A DNA stretch of 64,000 nt from Betaproteobacteria bacterium (lineage in GTDB: Bacteria > Acidobacteriota > Terriglobia > Acidiferrales > UBA7541). The DNA lies in assembly GCA_903970165.1 (NCBI GenBank), contig CAJCHZ010000054.1:185016-249015 (forward strand), in the 5' to 3' direction. Positions 46,895 through 55,829 of this stretch are shown here, piece after piece; the first letter of the stretch is position 1, and each line of letters begins with the position of its first letter. Made by a program: the position numbers and the translations under genes. The notes below the pieces were generated by a model. That model had not been told where the DNA came from, ran no database searches, and saw nothing but the letters and a program-made list of their open reading frames with translations.

Positions 46895-49800
46895 CTAAAT
46901 CTCGCGCGTATCCACTTCCGTAGCCATTTCTCGGTAAGCGCACAACGCATTCGCCAGTTGCATCTGCCGCGGCGTCCGGCATTCCGGCTCAAACAACTTC
47001 GGACTTCCCACGACAATCACCGCCGTCTTCGCCCGCGAAGTCGCCACATTTAGCCGGTTCAAGCTGTACAGAAACTCCATCCCCCGCGGCGCCTCCTCCG
47101 GCGAAGAAGTCGTCAGCGAATAAATCACCACCGGTGCCTCTTGCCCCTGAAATTTGTCAACCGTGCCGATTCGCATCTTCGGCAATCGTGCTTTCAAGTC
47201 CGACACCTGTGCGTTGTACGGCGCGACAATCAAAATCTCATCTTCTTTCAATGAGCGGCTGTTCCCGGCGCTGTAGAACCATTTCACCCCGATCTCCATC
47301 AGTCCTTCCACAATCCGCGCAACCACCTCAACCTCCTCCGCCGAAGAATTCCGGTTGCCCTCGTGTTTCGTGGGCACATACCACAATCCCGCTTTCTTAA
47401 TCCATGGATGGCCCTCAAACACCCGGTTGCGCGCAGTCGCATGCGAACTCAATTTGCTGTCGTAGAAGAGATCCGAAGTGTATTCGCAGACTTTCGGATG
47501 CAGCCGCCATGTTTCTGGCAGCAAGAATCCAATATCCTCGGCAATGGTCTTCCGCCCGTTCAGCAAATGCTCCAGCGCCGACTTCTCCGCTCCATCCGGA
47601 TGACTCCCTTTCGTCGGCCGCTCTAATTGCTGCGGGTCGCCCAGCAACACCAATTTCTTAGCAGCTTGGGATACCGCCAGTACGTCGGCTAGTGACATCT
47701 GTCCCGCTTCATCAATAAAAAGCACATCCAAAATCTCAAACGCCTTTTCCGGAGACCATACCCACGATGTCCCGCCCACAACGTTCGCGCTTCCGTTTTG
47801 CAGCGTCTCCCAGCCTTCTTCCTTCTCCTTCATCACTGCTACTCCTTCGTCCGCCTGTCCATTCTTGTCTACCTGCATGCAGCGCACATTCTCCATGCTT
47901 AACTCATGCGCCGCGTCCACCACTTCATCCAGCAGGTTGCGAATCACTTTGTGGCTCAGCGCGGTAACTCCGATCCTCATTCCTCGGCCAACCAGCTCGC
48001 AGATCATTCGCGCTCCCGTATATGTTTTCCCGGATCCAGGCGGCCCTTGCATCGCAAAAACCGAATCTTCCAGCGCCGCTGCGATACGATTCCCCGCGTC
48101 CACGACCGTCTCGCTCGCCAGTTGCCGCAATCGTTCTCCGCCTGCCAGCCGCGGTGGCTCGCGCAGCAACAAATCTCGCCCGGCCCGATACCGGCCAACC
48201 GCATCCACCCCGTTTTCCGCAACCCAAGCCCCGATTCTATATAGCGAACCCGCCTGCGCGTCCGTGGGAATCGGAGAATCCCACATGTAGACAGTGTAGG
48301 GATGCAACTCCTCGCTTTTCTTGGTCTTTTTGATATCCACGACGCCTTTTTTGTGATCGATCCTCACCACCGTCCCGAATTTCTCATCGCCGAAGTACAG
48401 ATCCTTCTCCGCCCGCACATTGCTGCTGGGCTGCATTTCAAAAGAATATCGGTCCGTACAAACCTGCCTGCCGCTTCCCGCCTCCACTCTTTCGAGGAAG
48501 TTCATTTTCGTCAGACCTACTCGCTCGTCCAGCAAATCCTCGTCATTCATCTCCGCATATCGGTAGCCGTCCTGCCACGCTCGTTTGTCCTCGCGACGAT
48601 GCCAGCTCAAAAGCTGTGCGAGGAGCCACCGCGCTGCCTGCTCTTTCGTACGCGCATTGGGATCGACGGGGACTTCGGCAGAAAGGAGTTCCGTAAGCGC
48701 CGCCGCGCGGTGCAGCTTTTCTTCCAACTTCGTGCTCGCATCGCCGCTTTTTTCGGGAGGACGCTCTACAATCTTTCCTGTCGCGGTCAGCTTTAGCCGC
48801 TCTTTCTCCAGCCAATCCCTCATCCTCGCCGTCGAAAAACAATCGTCCGCGTTATATCCCTCCATCGCCACGCGAATCTGTTCGGGCAACTCTTCGTCTC
48901 CCCAGTCCAGCTCCAGCCGATGCTCCACGTACCGCATCGCTACTCGCGATTCATCAAGCGCCGTAGCGCGCTGAAAGTCGTAAAACGCTTCCAGTTTTTT
49001 CAGCGAGTACTCCTCGACGCTCGCACGCAAACCCTGCTTGAACACCTGGTGTAAATCCACCATCACGCCAGCCCGTAACAACCGATCGATCTCGTCTTCC
49101 CGCGTCGCATACATCCCCATGAGCCGCTTTAGCGCACTCGGCTCGTAAGCCCCGAAGTGATACACATGCATCTTCGGGTCGGCCTCCCGCCGCCGTATAA
49201 TTTCATCCACCAGCCACTCAAACCCGCGCTTCTCTTCTTCGCGATTAAACGCCCACCGCTTCTCATATTTCAACTCTCCGTGCTCACCCTTCACCGCAAA
49301 CCCCAATAAATATTGCAGCCCTTGCTCGCCCACGAACGGATCGCCTTCCAAATCTAGGAACATGTCTTCCGTTGCCGGCTCCGGCAACCGGCAAAATCCC
49401 ATGCCCTCCGTCACTGCCAGCGGCTCGTGCTTCAGCTTGTTCTCTGTTCGCCCTTCTACCTGCACGCGCGCCTGCTCGCGCACACGCTCATACCCCGACT
49501 TGGACCCGTGTGCTGGCCTTTCCTTCAACGGAATAGGGAAGACGGCCAGCTTCGCCATCGTCCCCGCATTCCACTTCTCGCACTGATCCCTCTGCTGCCG
49601 TCGAATCCCTGCCACCAAAGACAAGTGATCGTCTGCCCTCCTCCGCGTATCGCATTCCTTGAACCATCGGCAAACATTGCAATGCTCCACAGGCTCGGGA
49701 TACGTTTCGTCTTCCGCACTCGGCACTCGCCACTCACCACTCGTCACTTCTTCAGTAGCAAAAATCTCCTTCCTAACCGCTCTGACCAATCTCTCCTTCA

Positions 49801-50380
49801 CATACCGGTAGTAAGCCGCATATTCCGCCACTCGGTATTTTTCGCCCTTGAATCCCACGCCGGGCGGCACGACCCACAAAAATTCCGGCGCCGTCCCCTG
49901 AATTTTCGCCAGCAATTCCGAATATAAAGACAACTGCAAAATCGTGGTCGCCTTCGTCTCCCGCGCCAATTTCGTGTCCACCACTTCGTACGACCACTTC
50001 CACTGCTCGCTCGGCGTCGTCACGCGCTTCAGAACATCGGGCCGCCCAAACCAATCGCCGTCCCGCAGCGCCCCTTGGGCAATCACATCCGCACCCCATT
50101 CCATCAAGCGAAGCGTCTCTTCCACCAACCGCTTTTCATTCTTATGATCGATGTGCCCCAGGTTCTCGACGTTCAGTCCCTGAGACGCAAGATGCGCGAG
50201 GTAAGCCGCTTCATGCCGCAACCCAAGTTCCTGAATCACCTTCAAGTCCGGGGCGGCCCAGGCTGGCTCCGTCAGCTCTCCCCGCGCAACGCCCAAATCC
50301 AGAGTGGTCAAATGTTTGCAAGCCAGATGATTGCTTAAATCGGAAGCGCTTAACCGAATTTGGCCTGAGGAGAGCTTCAT
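46895..50380 (-). CDS. TM0106-family RecB-like nuclease fused to a superfamily 1 helicase
   Basis: The 1161-residue protein has three parts. The first is an N-terminal RecB-type nuclease (about 1-290) with GRPDVLKR and YEVVDTKLA, supplying the Asp and Asp-x-Lys of the PD-(D/E)xK site. A cysteine cluster CNVCRWFKEC follows, as in iron-sulfur nucleases. The second is an RNase H-like DEDD segment (about 330-540): FLDLEGDPFV and EGYNADDC. The third is a Dna2/Upf1-like helicase (about 750-1150): Walker A GPPGSGKT, Walker B FIDEAGQ, GTVDKFQGQE and NVATSRAK. It probably processes DNA ends or repair intermediates; related proteins are of unproven function. The start at 50380 lacks a clear ribosome-binding site. 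A heptamer repeat lies inside the coding sequence between the nuclease and the cysteine cluster. Confidence 0.88.
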   Translation of the reverse strand: MKLSSGQIRLSASDLSNHLACKHLTTLDLGVARGELTEPAWAAPDLKVIQELGLRHEAAYLAHLASQGLNVENLGHIDHKNEKRLVEETLRLMEWGADVIAQGALRDGDWFGRPDVLKRVTTPSEQWKWSYEVVDTKLARETKATTILQLSLYSELLAKIQGTAPEFLWVVPPGVGFKGEKYRVAEYAAYYRYVKERLVRAVRKEIFATEEVTSGEWRVPSAEDETYPEPVEHCNVCRWFKECDTRRRADDHLSLVAGIRRQQRDQCEKWNAGTMAKLAVFPIPLKERPAHGSKSGYERVREQARVQVEGRTENKLKHEPLAVTEGMGFCRLPEPATEDMFLDLEGDPFVGEQGLQYLLGFAVKGEHGELKYEKRWAFNREEEKRGFEWLVDEIIRRREADPKMHVYHFGAYEPSALKRLMGMYATREDEIDRLLRAGVMVDLHQVFKQGLRASVEEYSLKKLEAFYDFQRATALDESRVAMRYVEHRLELDWGDEELPEQIRVAMEGYNADDCFSTARMRDWLEKERLKLTATGKIVERPPEKSGDASTKLEEKLHRAAALTELLSAEVPVDPNARTKEQAARWLLAQLLSWHRREDKRAWQDGYRYAEMNDEDLLDERVGLTKMNFLERVEAGSGRQVCTDRYSFEMQPSSNVRAEKDLYFGDEKFGTVVRIDHKKGVVDIKKTKKSEELHPYTVYMWDSPIPTDAQAGSLYRIGAWVAENGVDAVGRYRAGRDLLLREPPRLAGGERLRQLASETVVDAGNRIAAALEDSVFAMQGPPGSGKTYTGARMICELVGRGMRIGVTALSHKVIRNLLDEVVDAAHELSMENVRCMQVDKNGQADEGVAVMKEKEEGWETLQNGSANVVGGTSWVWSPEKAFEILDVLFIDEAGQMSLADVLAVSQAAKKLVLLGDPQQLERPTKGSHPDGAEKSALEHLLNGRKTIAEDIGFLLPETWRLHPKVCEYTSDLFYDSKLSSHATARNRVFEGHPWIKKAGLWYVPTKHEGNRNSSAEEVEVVARIVEGLMEIGVKWFYSAGNSRSLKEDEILIVAPYNAQVSDLKARLPKMRIGTVDKFQGQEAPVVIYSLTTSSPEEAPRGMEFLYSLNRLNVATSRAKTAVIVVGSPKLFEPECRTPRQMQLANALCAYREMATEVDTREI
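49713..49747 (-). repeat. Five tandem heptamers (GTGNNGA) inside the nuclease-helicase gene
   Basis: On the minus strand the bases read GTGACGA, GTGGTGA, GTGGCGA, GTGCCGA, GTGCGGA. They encode part of the linker (VTSGEWRVPSAED) before the cysteine cluster. Confidence 0.8.
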
Positions 50381-50459
50381 GGGAGGCAAGAAGCAATAAA
50401 GTAACACAGTCTTCCTTGGAGTGCGGGAGCCTTGTTCCCGCTTTTGAAGAAGCGGCCTT

Positions 50460-50487
50460 CTCCCACCTGTCACGAATCACAAGTCAC
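50460..50487 (-). repeat. Four degenerate heptamers upstream of the nuclease-helicase gene
   Basis: On the minus strand: GTGACTT, GTGATTC, GTGACAG, GTGGGAG. This is a seven-base period with GTG in phase, related to the arrays at 49713 and 60202. Confidence 0.6.
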
Positions 50488-50570
50488 CGCCTTCTTCCCG
50501 TTGACTTTCCCCCCAATCTCGTTGCAAATGGTCACTCCGGAATCGCTTCAACTTTCGGACCGAGCCGCCC

Positions 50571-52490
50571 ATGAACATTCTCGACCTACTCGTTGGCAAG
50601 CCCATCAAGACCTCTGACGAACGTGCGGAGCAGATCGGCCCGCTCCAAGGCATCCCCATTTTCGGCTTGGACGGCCTCAGCTCGGCCGCCTACGGCCCGG
50701 AAGCCGCCCTCAGCCTGCTCATTCCATTGGGTTTGCTCGGCGTTCAGTACATCGTTCCCGTGAGCGCCGCGATCATCACGCTGCTGATCATCGTCTACTT
50801 TTCCTACCGCCAAACGATTGCAGCCTATCCCGGGGGCGGCGGTTCCTACACGGTTGCCCGATACAATCTTGGCGCCTACCCCAGCTTATTGGCAGCAGCC
50901 GCTCTGCTCACGGACTACATTCTCACTGCCGCGGTAGGTATTTCCGCGGGAGTTGGCGCACTCGTTTCCGCAGTTCCCTCACTACTCCCCCATACCGTCG
51001 TGATCTGCGTCGGCATTCTTGTCATCATCACGGTCATCAATCTTCGCGGAGTCCGCGAAGCCGGTTCCATCTTCACAGTTCCCACGTATCTCTTTGTCGG
51101 CACTCTTCTCATCACCATCGGCGGCGGTTTGATTCGCACATTCCTCAGCGGCGGCCATCCTGCGCCCCTTGCGCCATTGCCTCCGCCTCCAGCCGTAACG
51201 CAAGCCGTCACTTTATGGCTCCTCCTGAAGGTTTTTTCCAGCGGTTGCACGGCGCTCACCGGTGTCGAAGCCGTTAGCAACGGGGTAAAAGCCTTCCGCG
51301 AACCTGGCGTGAAGAACGCCCAGCGTTCTCTCACGGTCATCATTTTTCTCCTGGCTGTTCTGCTTGCGGGAATCTCCTATCTGGTCAAGGTTTACGGCAT
51401 CGCCGCCACCGATCCCGGCCAGCCTGGCTACCAAAGCCTTCTATCCATGCTCATAGCCGCTGTCTTTGGAAAAGGAGTTTTCTACTACCTCACGATCGCC
51501 TCGATCCTGCTCGTACTATCTCTTTCAGCGAACACCGCTTTTGCCGACTTTCCGCGCCTCTGCAAAGCCATCGCTCAGAACAATTACCTGCCTCATGCTT
51601 TCGCCTATCGTGGGCGCCGTCTCGTCTACACCTACGGCATCCTGGTTCTGGCAGTACTTACCGGAGTCCTGCTCATCGCCTTCGGCGGCGTAACGGACAG
51701 GCTCATCCCGCTCTACGCCGTGGGCGCGTTCCTGGCGTTCACGCTCTCTCAGTTCGGAATGGTTGTGCACTGGCGCAAAAAACGAGGCCCGCACTGGTTC
51801 AAAAGCGCCATGGTGAACGGCCTCGGCGGCACGGTTACGGGAATCACCGTGATGGTCGTCCTCGTCGCCAAATTCATCGACGGCGCGTGGATCACTCTGC
51901 TCTTCATTCCTATGTTGATCGTTTTCTTCCGCATCGTTCGCAGCCACTATCACGCCGTCTTGGTCGCCACTAACGCTTGCGTGCCCGTCGTCCCCGCGAA
52001 CCACGGCCGCCCTCCTATCGTGGTGGTGCCCATCGACCGCTGGAGCCAGGTCAGCAAGCAAGCGCTGGAGTTCGCGTCGCGCCTCTCGAAGGAAATCATC
52101 GCCATTCACGTCGAACCGGGCGAGCACGCAGAGTTGCTGCACGAAGACTGGGAGCGTTACGTCGAACGTCCCTTCCGCGATGCCGGAGCCGAGCCGCCGC
52201 AGTTCCTCGTACTTCCATCTCCGTATCGCTTCATAATCGTTCCGCTGGTCCAGTACGTCCTCGAACTCTCGGAAAAGCATCCGGATCGCCGCATTGTGGT
52301 GGTCATTCCCGAGCTGGTCGAGGACCGCTGGTACGAGTATTTCCTGCACAACCAGCGCGGCCGCCTCCTCGAGTGGACCCTGCTGGTCAAGGGCAACCAG
52401 CGCATCTTCACCGTCTCTTCACCCTACCACGTCTCCGAAAACCCACCGCGCGAAAAAGTCACGAGCCAGACACTGGCCGAGAAAGGCTGA
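50571..52490 (+). CDS. KimA-like APC-superfamily potassium importer
   Basis: The 639-residue protein opens with LLVGKPIKTSDERAEQIG and GLDGLSSAAYGPEAAL, the signature start of KimA/YdaO-type transporters. Twelve hydrophobic helices follow (to about 465), including YPGGGGSYTVARYNLG and FSSGCTALTGVEAVSNGV. A soluble C-terminal domain (about 480-620: PPIVVVPIDRWSQVSKQALEFA, quoted as VVVPIDRWSQVSK) resembles universal stress domains, as in B. subtilis KimA, a high-affinity K+/H+ symporter controlled by c-di-AMP. The substrate is inferred from this resemblance; related proteins are often annotated as amino-acid permeases. Confidence 0.85.
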   Translation: MNILDLLVGKPIKTSDERAEQIGPLQGIPIFGLDGLSSAAYGPEAALSLLIPLGLLGVQYIVPVSAAIITLLIIVYFSYRQTIAAYPGGGGSYTVARYNLGAYPSLLAAAALLTDYILTAAVGISAGVGALVSAVPSLLPHTVVICVGILVIITVINLRGVREAGSIFTVPTYLFVGTLLITIGGGLIRTFLSGGHPAPLAPLPPPPAVTQAVTLWLLLKVFSSGCTALTGVEAVSNGVKAFREPGVKNAQRSLTVIIFLLAVLLAGISYLVKVYGIAATDPGQPGYQSLLSMLIAAVFGKGVFYYLTIASILLVLSLSANTAFADFPRLCKAIAQNNYLPHAFAYRGRRLVYTYGILVLAVLTGVLLIAFGGVTDRLIPLYAVGAFLAFTLSQFGMVVHWRKKRGPHWFKSAMVNGLGGTVTGITVMVVLVAKFIDGAWITLLFIPMLIVFFRIVRSHYHAVLVATNACVPVVPANHGRPPIVVVPIDRWSQVSKQALEFASRLSKEIIAIHVEPGEHAELLHEDWERYVERPFRDAGAEPPQFLVLPSPYRFIIVPLVQYVLELSEKHPDRRIVVVIPELVEDRWYEYFLHNQRGRLLEWTLLVKGNQRIFTVSSPYHVSENPPREKVTSQTLAEKG

Positions 52491-52835
52491 ACCTCGATAC
52501 GCAAACAGGTATATTTGCGTATTGCGGACTGCCGGGAAACGATTCTGGCGCGCCGCGCACTACCCAGAGTAGTTAGGCCCATCCCAATTCAAATGCCCCT
52601 GTTCTAACCAATAGGGGCACCGTTGTTCCAGGTGCCAGTAAGTCGTGGGGGGTAATTGGTCGGGAGACGCGTGGGGAGCACTTCAGGGAGAGTTGTGCTC
52701 CTCCCGTGTTAACCGCTTTCCGTTCTCAAATTAGCTCAATCGAAACTCAGATAACCGCTACAACTCCAACCCTCAGCCTTTACGGCGTCGAAGGGATACT
52801 TCACCTGAGTGCACTGTGGTATGGTCTGTCGCATC
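52491..52835. other. Intergenic region with several strong hairpins
   Basis: Between the permease and the esterase lie: ATACGCAAA (52497-52505) paired with TTTGCGTAT (52514-52522); TGCCCCT (52594-52600) paired with AGGGGCA (52613-52619); and GGCACC (52616-52621) paired with GGTGCC (52631-52636). The last two overlap at 52616-52619, so they exclude each other. A stem of GGGAGCAC and GTGCTCC then lies near 52674-52704. The first hairpin may end the permease transcript; the others could be a leader of the esterase gene. Confidence 0.5.
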
Positions 52836-53885
52836 ATGAATCCAAGGCTAAAAATAATTCTTCTTTCTTTCGCGCTGGCTCTTATGGGCACTCATTTTGC
52901 CAGCTGCCGGCTGCATGCCGCCGGCATACCTTCGGCATTCCAGGCTCCTCCGCCCCAGACACCTGACCCTGACGCATTCTATAAATTAGGTCCTGATTCC
53001 TTGCCTCAGGAGGGTGTACCCAAGGGCGAAATCCGCGGCCCCTTCACGTTGCCAAGCAATGCGTATCCCGGCACGCAGCACACGTATTGGGTTTACGTTC
53101 CCGTGCAGTACGATCCTGCGGTTCCAGCGAGCCTGATGATTTACAACGATGGGCAGGCTTTCATGAATCCTGACGGGGACATGCGGGCGCAGAACGTGAT
53201 GGACAATCTCATTTTTCGGCGCGAACTGCCGGTGATGATCGGCGTATTCATCAATCCCGGGCGGCGGCCCGATCAGCCCGAGCCTAATGCGACCGAGTGG
53301 GGCGATAAAACCACCAACCGGCCCACGGAATATAATTCGCTCGACGACAAGTACGCTCGCGTGATCGTGGATGAGCTGATGCCCGTGCTCTACAAGGAAT
53401 ACAACATCTCGAAGGATCCGGAGCGGCACGGAATCGGCGGGTCAAGTTCCGGCGCGATCGTTGCGTTTACGGTTGCGTGGGAACGGCCGGATGAATTTCG
53501 CAAGGTCCTGAGCAATGTGGGGAGCTTTGTGGATCTGCGTGGCGGGAATGCCTATCCCGATATCATTCGAAAGAGCGAGAAAAAGCCGATTCGCATTTTT
53601 CTGTGCGACGGTCGGAACGACAATCGCGGGCAGCGGGGCGACGAGGCATATAACCAGGCGCGCGACTGGTTCTATCAGAACGTGCGCATGATGCAGGCGC
53701 TCACGGCCAAAGGCTACGACGTGAATTACGCGTGGGGGATGAACAAGCACGGGCAGAAAATGGGTGGAGCGATTTTGCCGGAAATGATGCGATGGCTCTG
53801 GCGCGACCACGAGTTCTCGAGCGATCCCAAAGACGCGGTGGAAAGATCCTTTAACTTTCCGAAAAAGAGCGCGGAAAAGCAGTAG
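52836..53885 (+). CDS. Secreted esterase, enterochelin-esterase (Fes)-like
   Basis: The 349-residue protein has a signal peptide ([19 protein letters not shown]). An N-terminal beta strand region ([18 protein letters not shown]) follows, then an alpha/beta-hydrolase domain of the esterase D/Fes type: [26 protein letters not shown], the nucleophile [24 protein letters not shown] with the probable Asp, and [10 protein letters not shown] with the probable His. It probably cleaves an ester outside the cytoplasm. The Cys at residue 24-25 could also mark a lipoprotein. I use the ATG at 52836 rather than the GTG at 52809. Confidence 0.85.
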   Translation: MNPRLKIILLSFALALMGTHFASCRLHAAGIPSAFQAPPPQTPDPDAFYKLGPDSLPQEGVPKGEIRGPFTLPSNAYPGTQHTYWVYVPVQYDPAVPASLMIYNDGQAFMNPDGDMRAQNVMDNLIFRRELPVMIGVFINPGRRPDQPEPNATEWGDKTTNRPTEYNSLDDKYARVIVDELMPVLYKEYNISKDPERHGIGGSSSGAIVAFTVAWERPDEFRKVLSNVGSFVDLRGGNAYPDIIRKSEKKPIRIFLCDGRNDNRGQRGDEAYNQARDWFYQNVRMMQALTAKGYDVNYAWGMNKHGQKMGGAILPEMMRWLWRDHEFSSDPKDAVERSFNFPKKSAEKQ

Positions 53886-53967
53886 CGGCTTTTGCAAATC
53901 CGGATTTGTCCTGACAGCTCTTCCGTGTTTCTCGCGGTAGTCCCTTCGAGCTACGGCCTTTTCAGGC

Positions 53968-54315
53968 TTAGCTCTCAACGAACGATTTAAGCCTGGACAG
54001 TGTGTTGTCCCATTGCCGGGAGACGAGATTGAGGTAGGTTTTCATTTCTTCGATGGGTTGAGGATCGAATTCGAAGAGGCTCTCGCGGCCGGTGCGGACG
54101 CTGCGAACGATTTTTGCGCGCTCTAGAACGCGAAGATGCTTCGTGATGGCCTGGCGTGTGAGCTTTGAGCCACGAGTTAATGCAGAGATGGAGTGCGGCT
54201 TGCCGCGGCTGAGTCTAGCGACAAGTATTAGCCGCGTTTCGTCGCCAAGCGCCGCAAAGATTAGCGCCGGGGTGCGGCGCGGTGTCCTTCCGATGCTACG
54301 GCCTCTTTGCGACAT
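53968..54315 (-). CDS. ArsR-family transcriptional regulator
   Basis: A 115-residue winged-helix protein with ArsR features: ALIFAALGDETRLILVARL, the recognition helix region LTRQAITKHLRVLERA, and the wing VRTGRESLFEFDPQ. It has none of the metal-binding cysteines of ArsR/SmtB sensors. It belongs to the subgroup that is cotranscribed with an SRPBCC (AHSA1) protein, whose gene precedes it and overlaps its start by 20 nt. It probably represses its own operon through the twin dyads at 54753-54809. Confidence 0.9.
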   Translation of the reverse strand: MSQRGRSIGRTPRRTPALIFAALGDETRLILVARLSRGKPHSISALTRGSKLTRQAITKHLRVLERAKIVRSVRTGRESLFEFDPQPIEEMKTYLNLVSRQWDNTLSRLKSFVES

Positions 54316-54748
54316 AACTCTCGATGTTCTTTATCTGCTGCGTCCAGCCGCGATCGTTCATGCGGAGAGCGTCCGGACGACGGCCGGCGGGGACTTTCTC
54401 AAAACCGGTTTCGGTGACGGTGAGAAGCGTGCCTGTAGGAGTGGCTTCCAGTGTAAATTCTACGAGAGTGGGAGTCTCATGCGAATAGTCCACGTTGGGG
54501 TCCGCGGCATAGGGGTGCCAGGTGTAGGAAAAATAGCGCTCGGGCTCCATCTTTTGGACGACGGCTTCCCATTTTACGTGTTCGTAGCCGGGATAGGTGA
54601 TGTGGCCGGTCGAGACCTGGCCGGGAACGAAGGGGCCATCGAGTTTTACGAGGAACCACTCGCCGAACTCGCGGTAGTCCGTGAGGGCTCGCCAGACGCG
54701 GGAGATAGGGGCTGCAAGTTCGATGCGCTTTTCGATGCGGTCGGCCAT
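54296..54748 (-). CDS. SRPBCC (AHSA1-like) protein
   Basis: The 150-residue START-like protein begins IEKRIELAAPISRVWRALTDYREFGEWF, shown here in part as IELAAPISRVWRALTD. It continues with the helix-grip core: MEPERYFSYTWHP, TLVEFTLEATPTGTLLTVTE, and the long C-terminal helix WTQQIKNIESYVA. AHSA1-type proteins bind small hydrophobic ligands; paired with an ArsR regulator they form a common two-gene operon of unclear signal. GGAGG precedes the ATG, but it lies inside one of the operator dyads, so repressor and ribosome sites coincide. Confidence 0.9.
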   Translation of the reverse strand: MADRIEKRIELAAPISRVWRALTDYREFGEWFLVKLDGPFVPGQVSTGHITYPGYEHVKWEAVVQKMEPERYFSYTWHPYAADPNVDYSHETPTLVEFTLEATPTGTLLTVTETGFEKVPAGRRPDALRMNDRGWTQQIKNIESYVAKRP

Positions 54749-54752
54749 TTAA

Positions 54753-54809
54753 GCAACCTCCGGGTTGCATATTAGCGCTGTTCGCAAAAAAGGGCAACCT
54801 TTTTGTTGC
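54753..54809 (-). promoter_or_regulatory. Promoter bracketed by two identical-spacing operators
   Basis: Two 16-bp dyads of the form GCAAC-N6-GTTGC lie at 54753-54768 and 54794-54809, 41 bp apart, about four helical turns. Between and overlapping them on the minus strand are TTGCCC and TAATAT spaced by 17 nt. One dyad covers the -35, the other the start point and the ribosome-binding site of the SRPBCC gene. Confidence 0.75.
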
Positions 54810-55011
54810 ACATTACTTCGAGGGCGGGTTGCCCGGCGGCGTGCGAAGTCAATTACCACAGTTATTGCGGCCTGCTCAGGCGCCGTGAGGGAAGAGGGCT
54901 TGCCTTCACTCTCGGAGAAGTCTCCCGAATCCATCGATCTAAACAATCGGTATGCGGCCTCCAAACTCGAGGCCCGGGCACCCGTGCAACCAGCTACAAT
55001 TGGTGTCTGCG

Positions 55012-55197
55012 ATGGAACCCGAGGTACAACGGGTGTTGCAAGCCATGACGCCGGCGCAGAAATTGCGCGCGACCGAACGTCTGTACGATTCCGCCCCGCA
55101 GCTAAAGGCGGCTGCGTTGCGCGCGGAACACCCGGATTGGAGCGAGGAAGCCATTCACCAGGCCGTCCGCGAAATTTTCCTGTATGCCCGAAGCTAA
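55012..55197 (+). CDS. Small helical protein, first gene of a nucleotidyltransferase pair
   Basis: A 61-residue protein: EPEVQRVLQAMTPAQKLRATERLYDSA, given as MTPAQKLRATERLYDSA, then LKAAALRAEHPDWSEEAIHQ and AVREIFLYARS. It has the Ala-rich helix and the HPDWSEE turn I associate with a small protein that repeatedly precedes a nucleotidyltransferase gene. It overlaps that gene by 14 nt, so translation is coupled. The arrangement is like a toxin-antitoxin pair, but I know of no proof. The ATG at 55012 is chosen over an upstream in-frame codon at 54952, as the conserved part starts here. Confidence 0.65.
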   Translation: MEPEVQRVLQAMTPAQKLRATERLYDSAPQLKAAALRAEHPDWSEEAIHQAVREIFLYARS

Positions 55198-55750
55198 TCT
55201 TTTTCTGATATTCACGCAGCGGCTAAACGCGCTGGGCGTGGCTTATATGGTCAGCGGGAGCGTGGCGGTCATCGTTTATGGAGAGCCGCGGCTGACCCAC
55301 GACGTGAATTTGATCGTGGTGCTGGCTCGGGAGCAGATTGCGAGGCTGCTCGAGTTATTTCCGCCAACGGAATTCTATTGCCCGCCAACAGACGTGATCG
55401 CGGTGGAAGCGGCGCGCGAACAACGCGGGCACTTCAACATCATTCACGAGGAGAGTGGCTTCAAGGCGGACATCTATTTGAGCGGACGTGATCCGTTGCA
55501 CGCCTGGGGCTTGGCGCGGGCGCGGCGGTTAGAAGTGGAAGGCCAGGAGTTGGTTGTCGCGCCTTCGGAGTACGTGATCCTGCGCAAACTGGAATATTAT
55601 CGGGAAGCCGGCTCCGAGAGGCACCTGCGGGATTTTCGCTCGATGCTCGATGCATCCCCGAGGGCCATCGACCGCATTGAACTTGAAAAACAAATTGCCG
55701 CCCGGGGTCTCGAGGAGGCATGGCGACAGGTTGAGCAGCGCAGGAATTGA
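55184..55750 (+). CDS. Nucleotidyltransferase-fold protein with altered active-site Asp
   Basis: The 188-residue protein starts with a polymerase-beta-type nucleotidyltransferase core: LGVAYMVSGSVAVIVYGEP, then RLTHDVNLIV. The helical part follows with GHFNIIHEESGFKADIYLSG and LHAWGLARARRLEV, and ends in SEYVILRKLEYYREAGSERHLRD, shown as YVILRKLEYYREAGS. The canonical motif is Gly-Ser, then Asp-x-Asp; here the second Asp is Asn (DVN). A third acidic residue is available in KADIY. It belongs to the AbiEii/MNT-like nucleotidyltransferases often found as toxins. Loss of one catalytic Asp could mean a weakened or inactive enzyme. It overlaps the small gene upstream by 14 nt. Confidence 0.75.
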   Translation: MPEANLFLIFTQRLNALGVAYMVSGSVAVIVYGEPRLTHDVNLIVVLAREQIARLLELFPPTEFYCPPTDVIAVEAAREQRGHFNIIHEESGFKADIYLSGRDPLHAWGLARARRLEVEGQELVVAPSEYVILRKLEYYREAGSERHLRDFRSMLDASPRAIDRIELEKQIAARGLEEAWRQVEQRRN

Positions 55751-55829
55751 AAGTCAAAAATCCGCACCCTGGGATGAAACAAAACCCAAGGGTTGCGCCA
55801 GCGGCCAGTTACTTCAGGAGATCTTCTTC

